Below the pieces are notes generated by a model that saw nothing but the letters and a program-made list of their open reading frames with translations, was not told the origin of the DNA and did not search any database. The position numbers were made by a program, and so were the translations under genes. Source: Bog-473 sp963737745 (lineage in GTDB: Bacteria; Actinomycetota; Acidimicrobiia; Acidimicrobiales; RAAP-2). From it: a stretch of 64,000 nt of DNA. The DNA lies in the NCBI GenBank assembly GCA_963737745.1, contig CAVTTR010000002.1, positions 62,001 to 126,000 of the forward strand, written 5' to 3'. Positions 17,372-26,767 of this stretch are shown one piece after another. How positions within the stretch are numbered: the stretch's first letter is position 1; every line of letters begins with the position of its first letter.

Positions 17372-18718
17372 ATGAGGCCTCGCATCCGTTTCCTCTTTGC
17401 GTGTGTCACGGCCCTCACACTGACGGTTGGGATCACCGCTGCGGCCGCGGGCTTCTCCTCGGGAGTCAGCACATTGCATGCAGCCCGGACGAACGGGACT
17501 GCCGATTGCGACTCGGTGGCCACCTGCTACACGCCACAGGAGCTCGAGGTTGCCTACGGCGTCCAGCCGCTCGTGCAGAGCGGGGTCGACGGTCGTGGAG
17601 AGACAGTTGTGCTGCCGGAACTGGCCGAGTCGCAGCTTTCACCACAAGTTACAGACTTGCGCCAGGATCTCGCCGCCTTCGACCGTTTGTTTCACCTGCC
17701 GGCGCCCCGACTCAAGGTAGTGAGTACCTTCCCCCATCCTGCCCACCCTTGGTTCGCGTTCGGGGAAGAGGTCTTGGACGTCGAAGTGGTGCATTCGATT
17801 GCTCCCGGTGCCTCACTCACAATCCTGTTGGTCAAGGGGAACTCTCTCGACAGTGCTGGCCAAGCGGTGACGGCTTCGATCGCCGCATTGCGACTGGGCG
17901 CATCGGAGGGTGGCGTCATCTCTCTGAGCCCGGCCGCCCAGGTTGGCGGCGAGCACTGCGTCAACCACTCTCAACTCACTCGGCTCAACGCGGCGTTGCA
18001 GGTCGATGCCGGCCATCGTGTAACCGTTGTCGCGGCCTCGGGCGACGTCGGAGCCGCAGGCGAGCCGTGCGCTCTCATTACAGCCCTCGGTGGAGCGGGA
18101 CCGCGATTCAGCCCGATGAAGGAGTTGAGTCTCGTGTCGTCCGACCCGCTAGTCCTCAGTGTTGGAGGTACGACCCTCGACGCAAGTCACACTACCGGCG
18201 CCTGGGTCGGTGAAACCGCGTGGGGCCTTCCTGACGGCGATCCCGGCTCCCCAGTTCAGGGTTCTGGCGGGGGTTTCAGCCATCTGTTTGCGCGTCCCTC
18301 TTACCAAAACGGCGTCCCAACGATGGGTGCAATGCGCGGGGCTCCCGATGTGGCGGCTGACGCCAACCCTCATACCGGCTTTCCAGTCATCACGAGCAAT
18401 GGCGGATCGCGTTATTCGCTGAGCGGGCATGCCGGCACCAGCGCCAGCGCGCCGACCTGGGCCGGGATCATTGCCCTCGCCGACCAGTACGCCAAGCGGC
18501 ATCTCGGCTTCGTCAACCCGGCCATCTACGAGATCGGGGCTAGTTCGCAGTACCACGAGGCCTTTCACGACATCACGGTAGGCAACAATTCGGCCGAGTT
18601 CACCCCTGATGCGATTGTGGGCTACCAAGCGGGGCCGGGATGGGACCCTGTAACTGGTTGGGGCAGCCCCAATGCCGAGGTGCTGGTGCCACTACTTGCT
18701 CGTTATGGGAACCACTGA
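17372..18718 (+). CDS. Secreted S53 family (sedolisin-like) serine-carboxyl peptidase without prodomain
   Basis: A 448-residue protein with a signal peptide (about residues 1-27). Catalytic motifs are EEVLD (E132, D136), SGD (D225, oxyanion) and GTSASAP (S357). The C-terminal FHDITVGNN and AGPGWDPVTGWGSPN are the calcium-site region typical of sedolisins. The catalytic domain starts at CYTPQELEVAYGV right after the export signal; the usual prodomain of about 180 residues is absent. Sedolisins are endopeptidases, often acid-active. No operon partner is evident. A short 3' tail overlaps nothing. Confidence 0.85.
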   Translation: MRPRIRFLFACVTALTLTVGITAAAAGFSSGVSTLHAARTNGTADCDSVATCYTPQELEVAYGVQPLVQSGVDGRGETVVLPELAESQLSPQVTDLRQDLAAFDRLFHLPAPRLKVVSTFPHPAHPWFAFGEEVLDVEVVHSIAPGASLTILLVKGNSLDSAGQAVTASIAALRLGASEGGVISLSPAAQVGGEHCVNHSQLTRLNAALQVDAGHRVTVVAASGDVGAAGEPCALITALGGAGPRFSPMKELSLVSSDPLVLSVGGTTLDASHTTGAWVGETAWGLPDGDPGSPVQGSGGGFSHLFARPSYQNGVPTMGAMRGAPDVAADANPHTGFPVITSNGGSRYSLSGHAGTSASAPTWAGIIALADQYAKRHLGFVNPAIYEIGASSQYHEAFHDITVGNNSAEFTPDAIVGYQAGPGWDPVTGWGSPNAEVLVPLLARYGNH

Positions 18719-18748
18719 CGAATCGGATGCGTATCTCGTCCATTTCGG

Positions 18749-19165
18749 CTACGCATCACGGACGGAGTGGTCCAATGGCGAGCCAAACGATTGCGGTTGT
18801 GACTGTAAACCGCTCGGAGATCTGAGCGTGCCTCCGATGTCGATGCCCGGTAGTGGTCTCCGTCGGTTATGTCGAAGCGCCAACATGGTGATCATTCCGG
18901 CTACAAAGAGCAACATTAAAAGGGTGTAGGAGTCACCGACTATCAGTTGGACAGTTGAGTCATGAAGTTCGACGCCCTTCCCGTGCGGAATGTGCCAAAT
19001 AGCTCCGTACCAGAACAGTCCGGCTGCAACCGCCGCCCAGATCCGACCGAAGGCCGGTCGATCATGAGCAAGTGCGAGCCAGAGCACGATCGGGATAATC
19101 CAAACAAGATGATGAGCCCACGTAATAGGGGAGATGAGAAGGCCGGTGACGGGCCCCCTGCTCAT
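18749..19165 (-). pseudogene. C-terminal fragment of a GT87 (PimE-like) mannosyltransferase
   Basis: 138 residues with three to four membrane segments. LLISPITWAHHLVWIIP matches the SPISWxHHWVW signature near the C-terminus of GT87 polyprenol-phosphate-mannose transferases such as PimE. The rest of the enzyme (about 300 residues) is missing: DedA occupies the position where it should start. Its ATG overlaps the DedA stop (ATATGA), which may be chance or may allow coupled expression. It is most likely a deletion remnant of the neighbouring mannolipid gene set. Confidence 0.6.
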
Positions 19166-19809
19166 ATTTCATCGAGCGCCTCTGTGGTATCCGTCGTTGT
19201 CCGCGAGCGTTCAGTACGTACCGCGTGCAGCCGGTGAATAAAGAATCCCGCGACCGCAAAGACGAATATGGCAGCCGCCACATATCCCGCGGCGCTGAAG
19301 TCCTTAAGTACATGGCTGTAGCCACTGCCCAACGTGTAACCGAGGCTTGAAAGCGCGGTACACCAGATGGCGCATCCGATGAGCGTGAACAGCGTGAACT
19401 TGGCGATGGACATCTCAGCCAGCCCGGCTGCAAGCGACACGAACGATCGCAGCAACGGGATGAACCTTCCAACGAGGACGAGCGCGTCTCCTCGTCGGTC
19501 GAACCAGGCCTCCGCCCGGTCGAGGTCACGATGGGTTAGCAACACGTACTTGCCGAGACGATCGACGAGGGGTCGCCCTCCTCGTGCGCCGATGAGGTAA
19601 CCCGTGAAGGATCCTACGAACTCTGCAGCCGTCGCAGCACCGATGACCAGGATCAGATTGAGAGGGTGATGTTCGCCAGGGGCCTGTCCGCTGGCCAGGA
19701 CTCCACCATAAATAATCGAGACCTCGGCGCCGACCGGGATGCCCATTGAGGAAATCAAGCTGAGAACGAAGATCGCAAGGTAACCCCACGACTCCAAGAA
19801 ATGCTCCAT
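19162..19809 (-). CDS. DedA family membrane protein
   Basis: A 215-residue SNARE-associated/DedA protein: GIPVGAEVSIIYGG, then FVGSFTGYLIGARGG, and the conserved VGRFIPLLRSFVSLAAG motif. Four to five membrane segments are predicted by eye. The family is linked to lipid-carrier flipping and membrane homeostasis. It sits at the end of the leftward ABC-exporter cluster, consistent with an envelope role. Confidence 0.85.
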   Translation of the reverse strand: MEHFLESWGYLAIFVLSLISSMGIPVGAEVSIIYGGVLASGQAPGEHHPLNLILVIGAATAAEFVGSFTGYLIGARGGRPLVDRLGKYVLLTHRDLDRAEAWFDRRGDALVLVGRFIPLLRSFVSLAAGLAEMSIAKFTLFTLIGCAIWCTALSSLGYTLGSGYSHVLKDFSAAGYVAAAIFVFAVAGFFIHRLHAVRTERSRTTTDTTEALDEI

Positions 19810-19869
19810 CCACGCTCCGATCAGGGTCGCTATTAGGCCAACATGTTGAAACCACCTCAGCAGGGCGAC

Positions 19870-20658
19870 TCAGGCCGTGACGTCCCGGCGTTTGAAGATA
19901 AACGTGGTGATGAGCCCCACGATGAGGAGGTAGATCGCGCTGAGAACGACAGCCCTGGGGAATGTCGTCGTGGCATTGCCTCCTTGGCCCACCCCCAAGA
20001 GCAGTTGTCCAGGAAGCCACTTATTCGTTGCTGGGATTACTCTCCCGACGATGCTCTCTACGGCAATGAGGTAGGCCAGTCCGACAATTACTGCGAAAAC
20101 TGCCGAACGAAGGAACAGGCCGACGGCTAGGCCTAAGGTGGCGAACCCCACGACTGCAAGCACTAATTCTCCCAGCGCTTCGGTCAGATCTTTGACTCCG
20201 GTGGCGCTGAACCACGCACCGACCGGTACGTGGCGAACATGAGCCATGATGACGGCTACGCTCCCTGCTATCACGGAGGCGAATATGACCGCTGCCACGA
20301 TGAATGAGACGACGGCTATGTACTTGCCCGCCAACAACACCGGCCGACGAGGTTGGCGGACTAGCAACTGACGAAGTGTTCCCAGGCTGTACTCGGAGGC
20401 AATCTGGAACGCCGCCACACCAAAGGCCACGATTCCCAGGAGGATGACCACTCGATTGACCCCGTGTATGAGGCCGTTAGGTTGAGCCAAGACTTGAAGG
20501 CTCGGAAGGTCGGCACTTCCTGGGCCAACGCTCGCTGCTTGGGTGAAGAGAAGAATGACGAAGAATGAGGCCGCAATCGACAAACCGCCGAAGACGCCAA
20601 AGAACAACGTCCGCCGGCGTAGCTTGATCCATTCGCTGAGAAAGGCGTTGACTATCAC
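19870..20658 (-). CDS. ABC-2 type transporter permease
   Basis: A 262-residue integral membrane protein with about six hydrophobic segments, starting with a short cytoplasmic NAFLSEWIKLRRRT segment typical of ABC-2 permeases. The GTG start at 20658 overlaps the stop of the ATPase gene (GTGA), so the two are translationally coupled and form an exporter. The substrate is unknown; antibiotic/lipid resistance or envelope export are the usual roles of this size class. Confidence 0.85.
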   Translation of the reverse strand: MIVNAFLSEWIKLRRRTLFFGVFGGLSIAASFFVILLFTQAASVGPGSADLPSLQVLAQPNGLIHGVNRVVILLGIVAFGVAAFQIASEYSLGTLRQLLVRQPRRPVLLAGKYIAVVSFIVAAVIFASVIAGSVAVIMAHVRHVPVGAWFSATGVKDLTEALGELVLAVVGFATLGLAVGLFLRSAVFAVIVGLAYLIAVESIVGRVIPATNKWLPGQLLLGVGQGGNATTTFPRAVVLSAIYLLIVGLITTFIFKRRDVTA

Positions 20659-21635
20659 TTGATTCCCCCGAGTGAATTCTCAGCTACGTCGCGCGAGTGA
20701 CTCCCTGTCAGTTCGAAGAAGGCCTCTTCCAATGAGCGCGCACGCACGGAAATGTGAATCAACGTAATGTCAAAGCTCATGGCAAGGCGGTTCAACGGAC
20801 CCGCCTTATCAAGGCCGGCCTCAACAGCAACGACCGGCGCACCCGAAGCATCATCTTCGACCCGAACCACGAATTCGGCCTGCCGCAAGATTTCGACGAG
20901 CGACGCGAGGCTCGAAGTTGCCTCGGGGCGAAGGACTAGTTCGTCACCCCGCGTCGCTCGAAGGGCGGCAACTTCACCTTGGAAGACCGTCTTGCCGTCG
21001 CTGATCATGATGAGGCGATCACAGATGTGTTCGATCTCGGCTAGCAAGTGGCTCGACACAAAGACCGTCATGCCTTCATCGGCTAGCGAACGGATCAGAT
21101 CGCGCATTTCAACGATACCTGCGGGATCAAGTCCGTTTGTTGGCTCATCGAGAATGAGGAGCTCGGGTGAAGCGATTAGCGCCGCCGCGATGCCCAGACG
21201 CTGCTTCATGCCGAGCGAATAGCTGCGGTAAGAGTCATCCGATCGCCGCAGCAGTCCCACTCGCTCGAGGACGGAGGGGATGATGTTGGAGTTGATACCG
21301 CCCAGCCGGGCCAGGGCGAGCAAATTATTCCTGCCGCTGAGCTGGGGATAAAAGGCAGGTGACTCTATGAGCGCGCCAACCTTGTGAAGGTAGCTCTCCG
21401 GCCTCCGAAGGTCGGTACCGAGGACCGTTCCGTCTCCGGCGGACGGTTGAATTAACCCAAGTAGCATCCGTATCGTCGTCGTCTTCCCTGCTCCGTTAGG
21501 CCCGACGAATCCACACACCGAACGCCTCGGAATGGCAAGGTCTACCGCATCGACAACGGTTCGTTCGCCGAAGAGCTTGGTCAGGCCGACGACATTGACA
21601 GCGAGATCCGCGATGGTCGGCACGTCGAGATCCAT
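20655..21635 (-). CDS. ABC transporter ATP-binding protein (exporter type)
   Basis: About 326 residues: Walker A GPNGAGKTTT, signature YSLGMKQRLGIAAAL, Walker B LLILDEPTNGLDP, followed by a C-terminal domain common to drug/bacitracin-type exporters. The ATG at 21635 follows a GTG directly; no good ribosome site is seen. The longer frame from 21710 would run through the operator at 21684-21722 and is not favoured. It is coupled to the permease gene downstream. Two operator-like sites lie upstream, between it and the divergent glycosyltransferase. Confidence 0.85.
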   Translation of the reverse strand: MDLDVPTIADLAVNVVGLTKLFGERTVVDAVDLAIPRRSVCGFVGPNGAGKTTTIRMLLGLIQPSAGDGTVLGTDLRRPESYLHKVGALIESPAFYPQLSGRNNLLALARLGGINSNIIPSVLERVGLLRRSDDSYRSYSLGMKQRLGIAAALIASPELLILDEPTNGLDPAGIVEMRDLIRSLADEGMTVFVSSHLLAEIEHICDRLIMISDGKTVFQGEVAALRATRGDELVLRPEATSSLASLVEILRQAEFVVRVEDDASGAPVVAVEAGLDKAGPLNRLAMSFDITLIHISVRARSLEEAFFELTGSHSRDVAENSLGGIK

Positions 21636-21683
21636 CACGGTATTGAAATTACGTGGAGGATTGCCGCGCCGGACATGGCTTGA

Positions 21684-21722
21684 GGGATGAATCTGTGCTC
21701 GGAGATTCATCCTGAGGGATGA
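21684..21722. promoter_or_regulatory. Operator-like site 1: GGATGA-N16-TCATCC-N4-GGATGA
   Basis: GGATGA at 21685-21690, TCATCC at 21707-21712 and GGATGA at 21717-21722. It is 50-90 bases upstream of the ABC exporter start. Half-site centres are 22 and 10 bp apart, about two and one helical turns. The identical three-part spacing occurs at 28584-28621. Confidence 0.65.
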
Positions 21723-21797
21723 GGACGTACTCGATTGGGAGCGCAGGCACGTCGTCCTTTGACCAAGACCAAATTCTCGGGAATGTCCTCGATCTGA

Positions 21798-21836
21798 GGG
21801 ATGAGATCATTCGGCCCGATTCATCCCAATGGAGGG
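21798..21836. promoter_or_regulatory. Operator-like site 2: GGATGA-N16-TCATCC
   Basis: GGATGA at 21799-21804 and TCATCC at 21821-21826 with the same 16-base spacer; the third position (GGAGGG at 21831-21836) is degenerate. It lies between site 1 and the rightward glycosyltransferase, so it may serve either direction. Confidence 0.6.
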
Positions 21837-22028
21837 CGCACGCTTGGCGTTGCCTACCTACGGTGCGACCATGCGACGGCGATATGTAAGGGCTACCGCT
21901 CGGATCTTGGCCATGTACTACCGAGAATCCGTAGGTCCCTTCTTTCCCGTTGCACTTCCAAATCCAAATGGTGTCGTGGAAGCTGTGTCCGTCCAACTGT
22001 TTCGTCCAGCATTTGTCGTGACCTAGCC

Positions 22029-23196
22029 ATGTGGGTGTTGATGGCGTGCCCGTACAGCTTGTCGAGGCCAGGAGGCGTTCAGGGTCAAGCACAGGGTCTC
22101 GCGCGCTGCACTGAGAAAGCTCGGGCACACAGTTACGGTGTTAGCGCCTCATGATGACTATCGTCCCGGAACTTTCCTGGCCAATCCCGCGAATGACTTA
22201 GGCCCGATCGCTTCGACGCTTGATCGGTCAGTGGCACGATCAGCAGTACGTCCGGCGGACGGCACCTTTGTCGTCGGGCAGTCATTGGCGGTAAGGGCGA
22301 ATGGTTCCGTCGCACCCCTCGCACTCTCGCCGGGAGCGCTGTTGCGGGTCGTACAATTCTTGCGCCGGTACCAGCCCGACGTCGTCCACGTCCACGAACC
22401 ACTGGCGCCTTTGGTGAATTACGCCTACCTTGTCGCCACGGCAGTGCCCCTCGTCGGGACCTTTCATCGTTCGGGACAGAGCGCGTTACACCGCGCCTTG
22501 GGTCCGATGGCGAAGTGGGCTACGGAGCGGTTATCCGCACGTTGCGCGGTCTCGGCGGCCGCAGCCGAGACATCGGGGCGCGATGACGTAGAGGTACTCT
22601 TTAACGGCGTCGAAGTCGAGAGGTTCTCTGAGGTAACACGGCGACCGACTGAAGCTCCGACCGTTCTCTTTCTCGGTCGTCACGAGAGAAGAAAAGGTCT
22701 TGATTTGCTCCTTATGGCCTTCAGCGAGGTTCCCGCTCCTTCTGTGCTGTGGATCGCAGGGGAAGGACCTGAGACAAAAAGATTGAGACGGGCATTTCCC
22801 TCCTCATCTCGGGTCCATTGGCTTGGCAGTCTTTCCGAGAATGAGATCACTCGCCGCCTGCGTGACGCCGACGTCCTGTGCGCCCCATCGCTCTTCGGTG
22901 AGTCCTTTGGGGTTGTCCTCTTGGAGGCGATGGCAGCTCGCTGCGTGGTTGTCGCTTCTGCCCTTGACGGCTATCGGGCCGCGAGTGGTGGATATGCGCA
23001 ACTGGTTCCGGTGGGGGACAAGCAAGCGTTGACCAAGTCTCTCATTGCGGCACTCGGCGAAGCGGTTTCACCGAATGCTGCTCGAGGGGGCGCTCTCGAT
23101 CGAGCTTTCGACTACGCCAATGGGCTGTCCATGACGCGTCTAGCAAACCATTATGAGGCGATTTATGAGCGGGTCAGTGAGTCGCGGTCGGTGTAG
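22029..23196 (+). CDS. GT4 glycosyltransferase, PimA-like (phosphatidylinositol mannosyltransferase type), one frameshift
   Basis: The conserved N-terminus CPYSLSRPGGVQGQAQGLA is in a frame starting at ATG 22029 (or 22041). The rest (LRKLGHTVTVLAPHDD ... NGSVAPL ... VVHVHEPLAP ... VGTFHRSG) is in another frame; they meet in a GCGCGC run at 22100-22106, where a 2-base loss or 1-base gain explains the break. The joined protein is about 389 residues, normal for GT4. The GT-B C-terminal EX7E motif is ESFGVVLLE. Resemblance to PimA, which moves mannose from GDP-mannose to phosphatidylinositol, includes the CPYS, PGGVQ and NGSVA segments. It is divergent from the ABC exporter across the operator region. 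Confidence 0.75.
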
Positions 23197-23282
23197 TTGT
23201 CGGGGTTCAGTGGATGACTGAAGGGGCCCCGGACATAGGAAACGACACTCCTCACTGGAGTGAGGGGTGCGTTCGATATTTC

Positions 23283-24234
23283 TCAGGTCTGGGCCAGTCC
23301 CATTCCATCGATTCGAACTCGAGCGCAGATTACGAGGGCAATTTTCACTGCTGCGACTGGGCGGCTATGGCCGATCATGCAAACCCCGGCGCTCATCAAC
23401 GCGAGACCGAGCACTTCGAGAATAGGAAGTATGCCCTGGGTGTCGACGTGCTGCCCGAAGAAGACGAGGCCGATCGCAATAGCCACCAGCGGCTGCGCAA
23501 CAGTGAGGGCCGGAAGTGAGAGGCTGAGAGCGCCTACTCGGAACGCGCTCTGAGTGAGAACGAGAGCGAGTGCCCCGGAGGCGATTAAGGCATATGGCCC
23601 CCAGTGCGCCAGCGATTGGAGCACCCCCGCTTCGAGCAGATGCCCCGTCCGCTCCGTGACCGCTGCCGTAACCGAATGCGGCTCCCGCTCCGACCGCGAG
23701 CAAGACAGCAGCGCGGCGTGGCGATCTCGTTCTGGAGCCCACGAAGAACATGGCGGCACCGAACGCTGCGACCAGGACGGTCATGACAACCCAGCCCTTT
23801 CCCGACGTGCTGGCGTTACCGACCCCAGGGCGCGCCGATCCGAGAAAGAGTGCAACTCCGAGTGCGATCGTGACGGCGGACATCAACTCAGGACAAGTGC
23901 TCCGTCGGTGTTCAAGTCGGGCTCCGAGCACCAGGCCGACCACAAGACTGAGGACGAGGAAGGGTTCAACGAGCAACAGGGAGCCTCTTCGCAAAGCCTC
24001 AAATTGAAAGAAGTACCCCAGTATGTCCACTGCATTGCCGAAGAGCCAGGCGGGTCGATGTGCCAAGCTCACAATGAGACGCATTCGGATGACTTGGTCT
24101 GGAGTTTCCTTCGTCGCAGCCTGGTGCTGCAAAACTGCCGCAACTCCGTATGCTGTCGCGCTCGCCAACGAAAGCATGACAGTGGAGGCCAATCCGCCAA
24201 GCTCGTAGTGGTGGGCATAGCTCAGAATGCCCAT
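23283..24234 (-). CDS. DMT-superfamily (EamA-like) membrane protein, one frameshift
   Basis: A ten-helix-type drug/metabolite transporter protein. The N-terminal half (ASATAYGVAAVLQHQAA ... FEALRRGSLLLVEPFLVLSLV) and the C-terminal half (GALALVLTQSAFRVGALSLSLPALTVAQPL ... GVCMIGHS) are in different frames and meet near 23664-23676; adding two bases (or removing one) restores AAFG-TAAVTERTG. The start is uncertain: 24234, 24276 and 24180 are possible, with GGGGGGG before 24234. Proteins of this type are poorly characterised in actinobacteria. It converges on the GT4 gene. Confidence 0.7.
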
Positions 24235-24279
24235 GGTGTGGCCCCCCCGCCAGCTGAAGAACGCTTCGATCCCCATCAC

Positions 24280-24640
24280 TGAAAGGAAAGGGAACGCTGT
24301 GTACGCTGCCGAAGGGCGTTTGGCAAAACGGGTTCGACGAGCCAGGTCACAGGTCGGAGCCAGCCGTAAGGGAGCGAGCAGTCTATGGAACTCTTAGTTT
24401 CCCAGGTAAAAGTACGCAGTGTCTCGCTGGCGTGCGCCTGCACTGTGGGGCTAGCGGATTCGGCAAGGTTGTCCACAAATCGACCGTATCCTGAACCATG
24501 TATGTTGGCAGTAGACCAAAGGGAGGACTCTCAATGAACGTTTCCTCCCTCGGGATGTAGACATCGAGCAACGCCCGGGATAGGCAGGGATATGGAAATA
24601 AACAGTTGCGCGGGACGTGTCGCCGCGCACCCAATCTGAT
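24280..24640. other. Intergenic region between DMT gene and response regulator
   Basis: About 360 bases with no supported gene. It contains a partial match to the GGATGA half-site (GGGATGT at 24552-24558) but not the paired arrangement. Confidence 0.3.
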
Positions 24641-25318
24641 ATGACCATCCGACTCGTGCTGGCCGACGACCAGGCCCTATTGCGGAAAGGATTCCGTATG
24701 ATATTGGAAGCCGAGTCCGATATGGTCGTGGTCGGTGAGGCGGAGGACGGTCATGCTGCGCTTCGGCTGGTCGAGCTGTACTCGCCCGACGTTGTGCTCA
24801 TGGACGTTCGGATGCCTAATCTCGACGGCATCGAAGCCACTCGCGCCATTGCATCTTCGGGTGCTACTAGTCGTGTCTTGATTCTGACGACGTTTGATCT
24901 CGACGAGTATGCGTTCAGTGCCTTGCGAGCTGGTGCGAGCGGCTTCCTCTTGAAGGATGTGCCCCCGAGCGAGCTTGCCCAAGCCGTACGCACCGTGGCG
25001 AGTGGCGATGCCGTAGTAACGCCACGGATAACCAAGAGACTTCTTGAGGAGTACGCGCAGCAGTTGCCGGACTTATCAGCGGTCGATGACGTCGAGGGCG
25101 GGATTCCACTGGTGTTGCGGGTTTTGACAGAGCGGAAACGCGATGTGCTGCTGGCGGTGGCCGACGGACTGTCAAACGCCGAGATAGGCGAACGCCTGTA
25201 TGTATCTGAAGCGACCGTGAAGTCGCATGTTGGACGTATTCTGACCAAACTGGGCTTGCGCGACAGGGTGCAGGCGGTGGTTCTCGCCTTCCAGACGGGC
25301 TTGGTCCATCCGTCTTGA
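24641..25318 (+). CDS. NarL/FixJ-family two-component response regulator
   Basis: 225 residues. The receiver domain has acidic pocket D9/D10, phospho-acceptor D55 (VVLMDVRMPN) and a lysine in FLLKDVPPSEL. The C-terminal LuxR-type HTH spans about 155-220 (LTERKRDVLLAVADGLSNAEIG, then VSEATVKSHVGRIL). ATG 24641 starts exactly at the conserved IRLVLADDQ strand. No kinase is adjacent; the matching HisKA_3-type kinase at 30359-31669 is 5 kb away on the opposite strand and is the best partner candidate. Repeated inverted motifs nearby are plausible binding sites. Confidence 0.9.
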   Translation: MTIRLVLADDQALLRKGFRMILEAESDMVVVGEAEDGHAALRLVELYSPDVVLMDVRMPNLDGIEATRAIASSGATSRVLILTTFDLDEYAFSALRAGASGFLLKDVPPSELAQAVRTVASGDAVVTPRITKRLLEEYAQQLPDLSAVDDVEGGIPLVLRVLTERKRDVLLAVADGLSNAEIGERLYVSEATVKSHVGRILTKLGLRDRVQAVVLAFQTGLVHPS

Positions 25319-25421
25319 GTTCACGTTTCAACGAAACGGTGTTCGACCCAACCAAAATTCATGCCGGCGTAGACCTAGATCCTCGAGCCAGGGGTGACAT
25401 TGTGCTGCGTATCCAACTAGA

Positions 25422-25448
25422 GGATGAGGGAAGGTCGAAATATCATCC
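25422..25448. promoter_or_regulatory. Operator-like site 3 (weaker): GGATGA-N15-TCATCC
   Basis: GGATGA at 25422-25427 and TCATCC at 25443-25448, 72-98 bases upstream of the COG4705-like gene and right after the response-regulator gene. The spacer is one base shorter than in the other sites, and the third half-site is not conserved. Confidence 0.4.
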
Positions 25449-25519
25449 CTCGGAGTGGGGTTGGCGGCTTCGTGAGCTCCTAAGCTTGCCCACTTGATGC
25501 CCGAAAGCCACAGAACAAC

Positions 25520-26428
25520 ATGAAGGATGGCACGCGCCGGCGCCGCGATCAGCGTGCAGCGTCCCACCCGGAATCTTCGTTCTATGGGGTGCTTCGTCGT
25601 CTGATCAGGGAGCCTCTGGCTGCGAAGGTGCCGGAGATCATCGCATTGTTCTGGGTGATCAAGATTCTGACAACGGCCGGGGGTGAGGCAACCTCGGACT
25701 ACTTCAAAACGCTGGGCAACATCGGTGGTGGGGGAGCGGAGGTCGCCATATTTTTAAGCGGGCTCGTGCTGCAATTCGGAACCCGTCGGTATCGGGCATT
25801 CGCCTACTGGTTCTTGGCCTATGCCATCGCGATTTCTGGCACTGGGGTAGCTGATTTCTTGCATCTCGATGTGGGGATCCCCTACGGCGGCACGACCATT
25901 TTGTGGGCAGTCGTGCTGGCCGCTATTTTCTGGTTGTGGTACCGCAGTGAGGGAACGCTGTCGATCCACAGCATCACGACACGGCGACGCGAGGCCTTTT
26001 ACTGGGCAACTGTATTCGCTACGTTCGCCCTCGGGACTGCTCTGGGGGACTTCACCGCGAACGCCCTCGGTCTCGGTTATTTAGCATCGGGCATTCTCTT
26101 CGGATTTGTCATTCTCATTCCGGCCATGGCGCGGTGGCGGATGGGTCTCAACAGTGTTGCCGCCTTTTGGTTTGCATACGTTGTGACCCGTCCTCTCGGT
26201 GCCTCATTTGCCGATTACATCAGCAAAGCGCGCAACCTGAGCGGAATCGGCTTCGGAGACGGGCAGACTGCGGTGGTGTTCACGCTGGCCGTCCTGATCC
26301 TCGTCCTATACCTCACGGTTGTGCGGCCCGATATCCAAGATCCCGGGATTCTTTCCCAGAGTCCTGGGTGCACGAATTCAGCGGCGAGCGTTCCTAAGCC
26401 CGATGGCGGAGCATCCGGACACGATTAG
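25520..26428 (+). CDS. COG4705-like multi-pass membrane protein
   Basis: 302 residues with about eight membrane segments. KVPEIIALFWVIKILTTAGGEATSDY, FYWATVFATFALGTALGDFTA and FWFAYVVTRPLGASFADYI are the conserved blocks of the COG4705 family, whose function is not established. Conserved acidic residues in membrane segments (GEATSDY, LGDF, SFADY) suggest ion or metal handling, which is inference. It follows the response-regulator gene by 200 bases in the same direction, and an operator-like inverted repeat lies between them, so it is a candidate target. Confidence 0.75.
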   Translation: MKDGTRRRRDQRAASHPESSFYGVLRRLIREPLAAKVPEIIALFWVIKILTTAGGEATSDYFKTLGNIGGGGAEVAIFLSGLVLQFGTRRYRAFAYWFLAYAIAISGTGVADFLHLDVGIPYGGTTILWAVVLAAIFWLWYRSEGTLSIHSITTRRREAFYWATVFATFALGTALGDFTANALGLGYLASGILFGFVILIPAMARWRMGLNSVAAFWFAYVVTRPLGASFADYISKARNLSGIGFGDGQTAVVFTLAVLILVLYLTVVRPDIQDPGILSQSPGCTNSAASVPKPDGGASGHD

Positions 26429-26767
26429 TGCTTCAGCGTCCGTCAATCGCGCACCGTCGATGGGTGGCGAAGGTCGTAGGGATGTTCTGTGACGAAGCCG
26501 TGCGGACACGGATGTCACCGCGAGAACAGAGCATCACTGCTTTCCGAACCGAACGAAACTCGTCGGTCGAAGCAATAGCACGGGTGACGCGGGCGGCGGG
26601 AGAGCGACCCCAACATTTCAGGCACCTCCGGGAAACCTTTGCATTTGCGCGTCGTGTTCGTACCCTGCGACGGAAGTTGGGCTATGTAGATTCGGAGCCT
26701 CGGGAATGTCCATTTCCAAGTGAATTGCAGCGTCCAAATTTTGGACTAGGAGGCGATTTGTGAGAGA
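26429..26767. other. Convergent intergenic region with a palindrome
   Basis: About 340 bases between convergent genes. A 111-codon open frame (26428-26763) has no recognisable features and I do not call it. A perfect palindrome GTCCAAA-T-TTTGGAC lies at 26732-26746, near the stop of the mannosyltransferase. Confidence 0.3.

Noticed and set aside
26428..26763. 111-codon frame after the COG4705-like gene
   Set aside because: No ribosome site, no hydrophobic or family pattern, lies between convergent genes.
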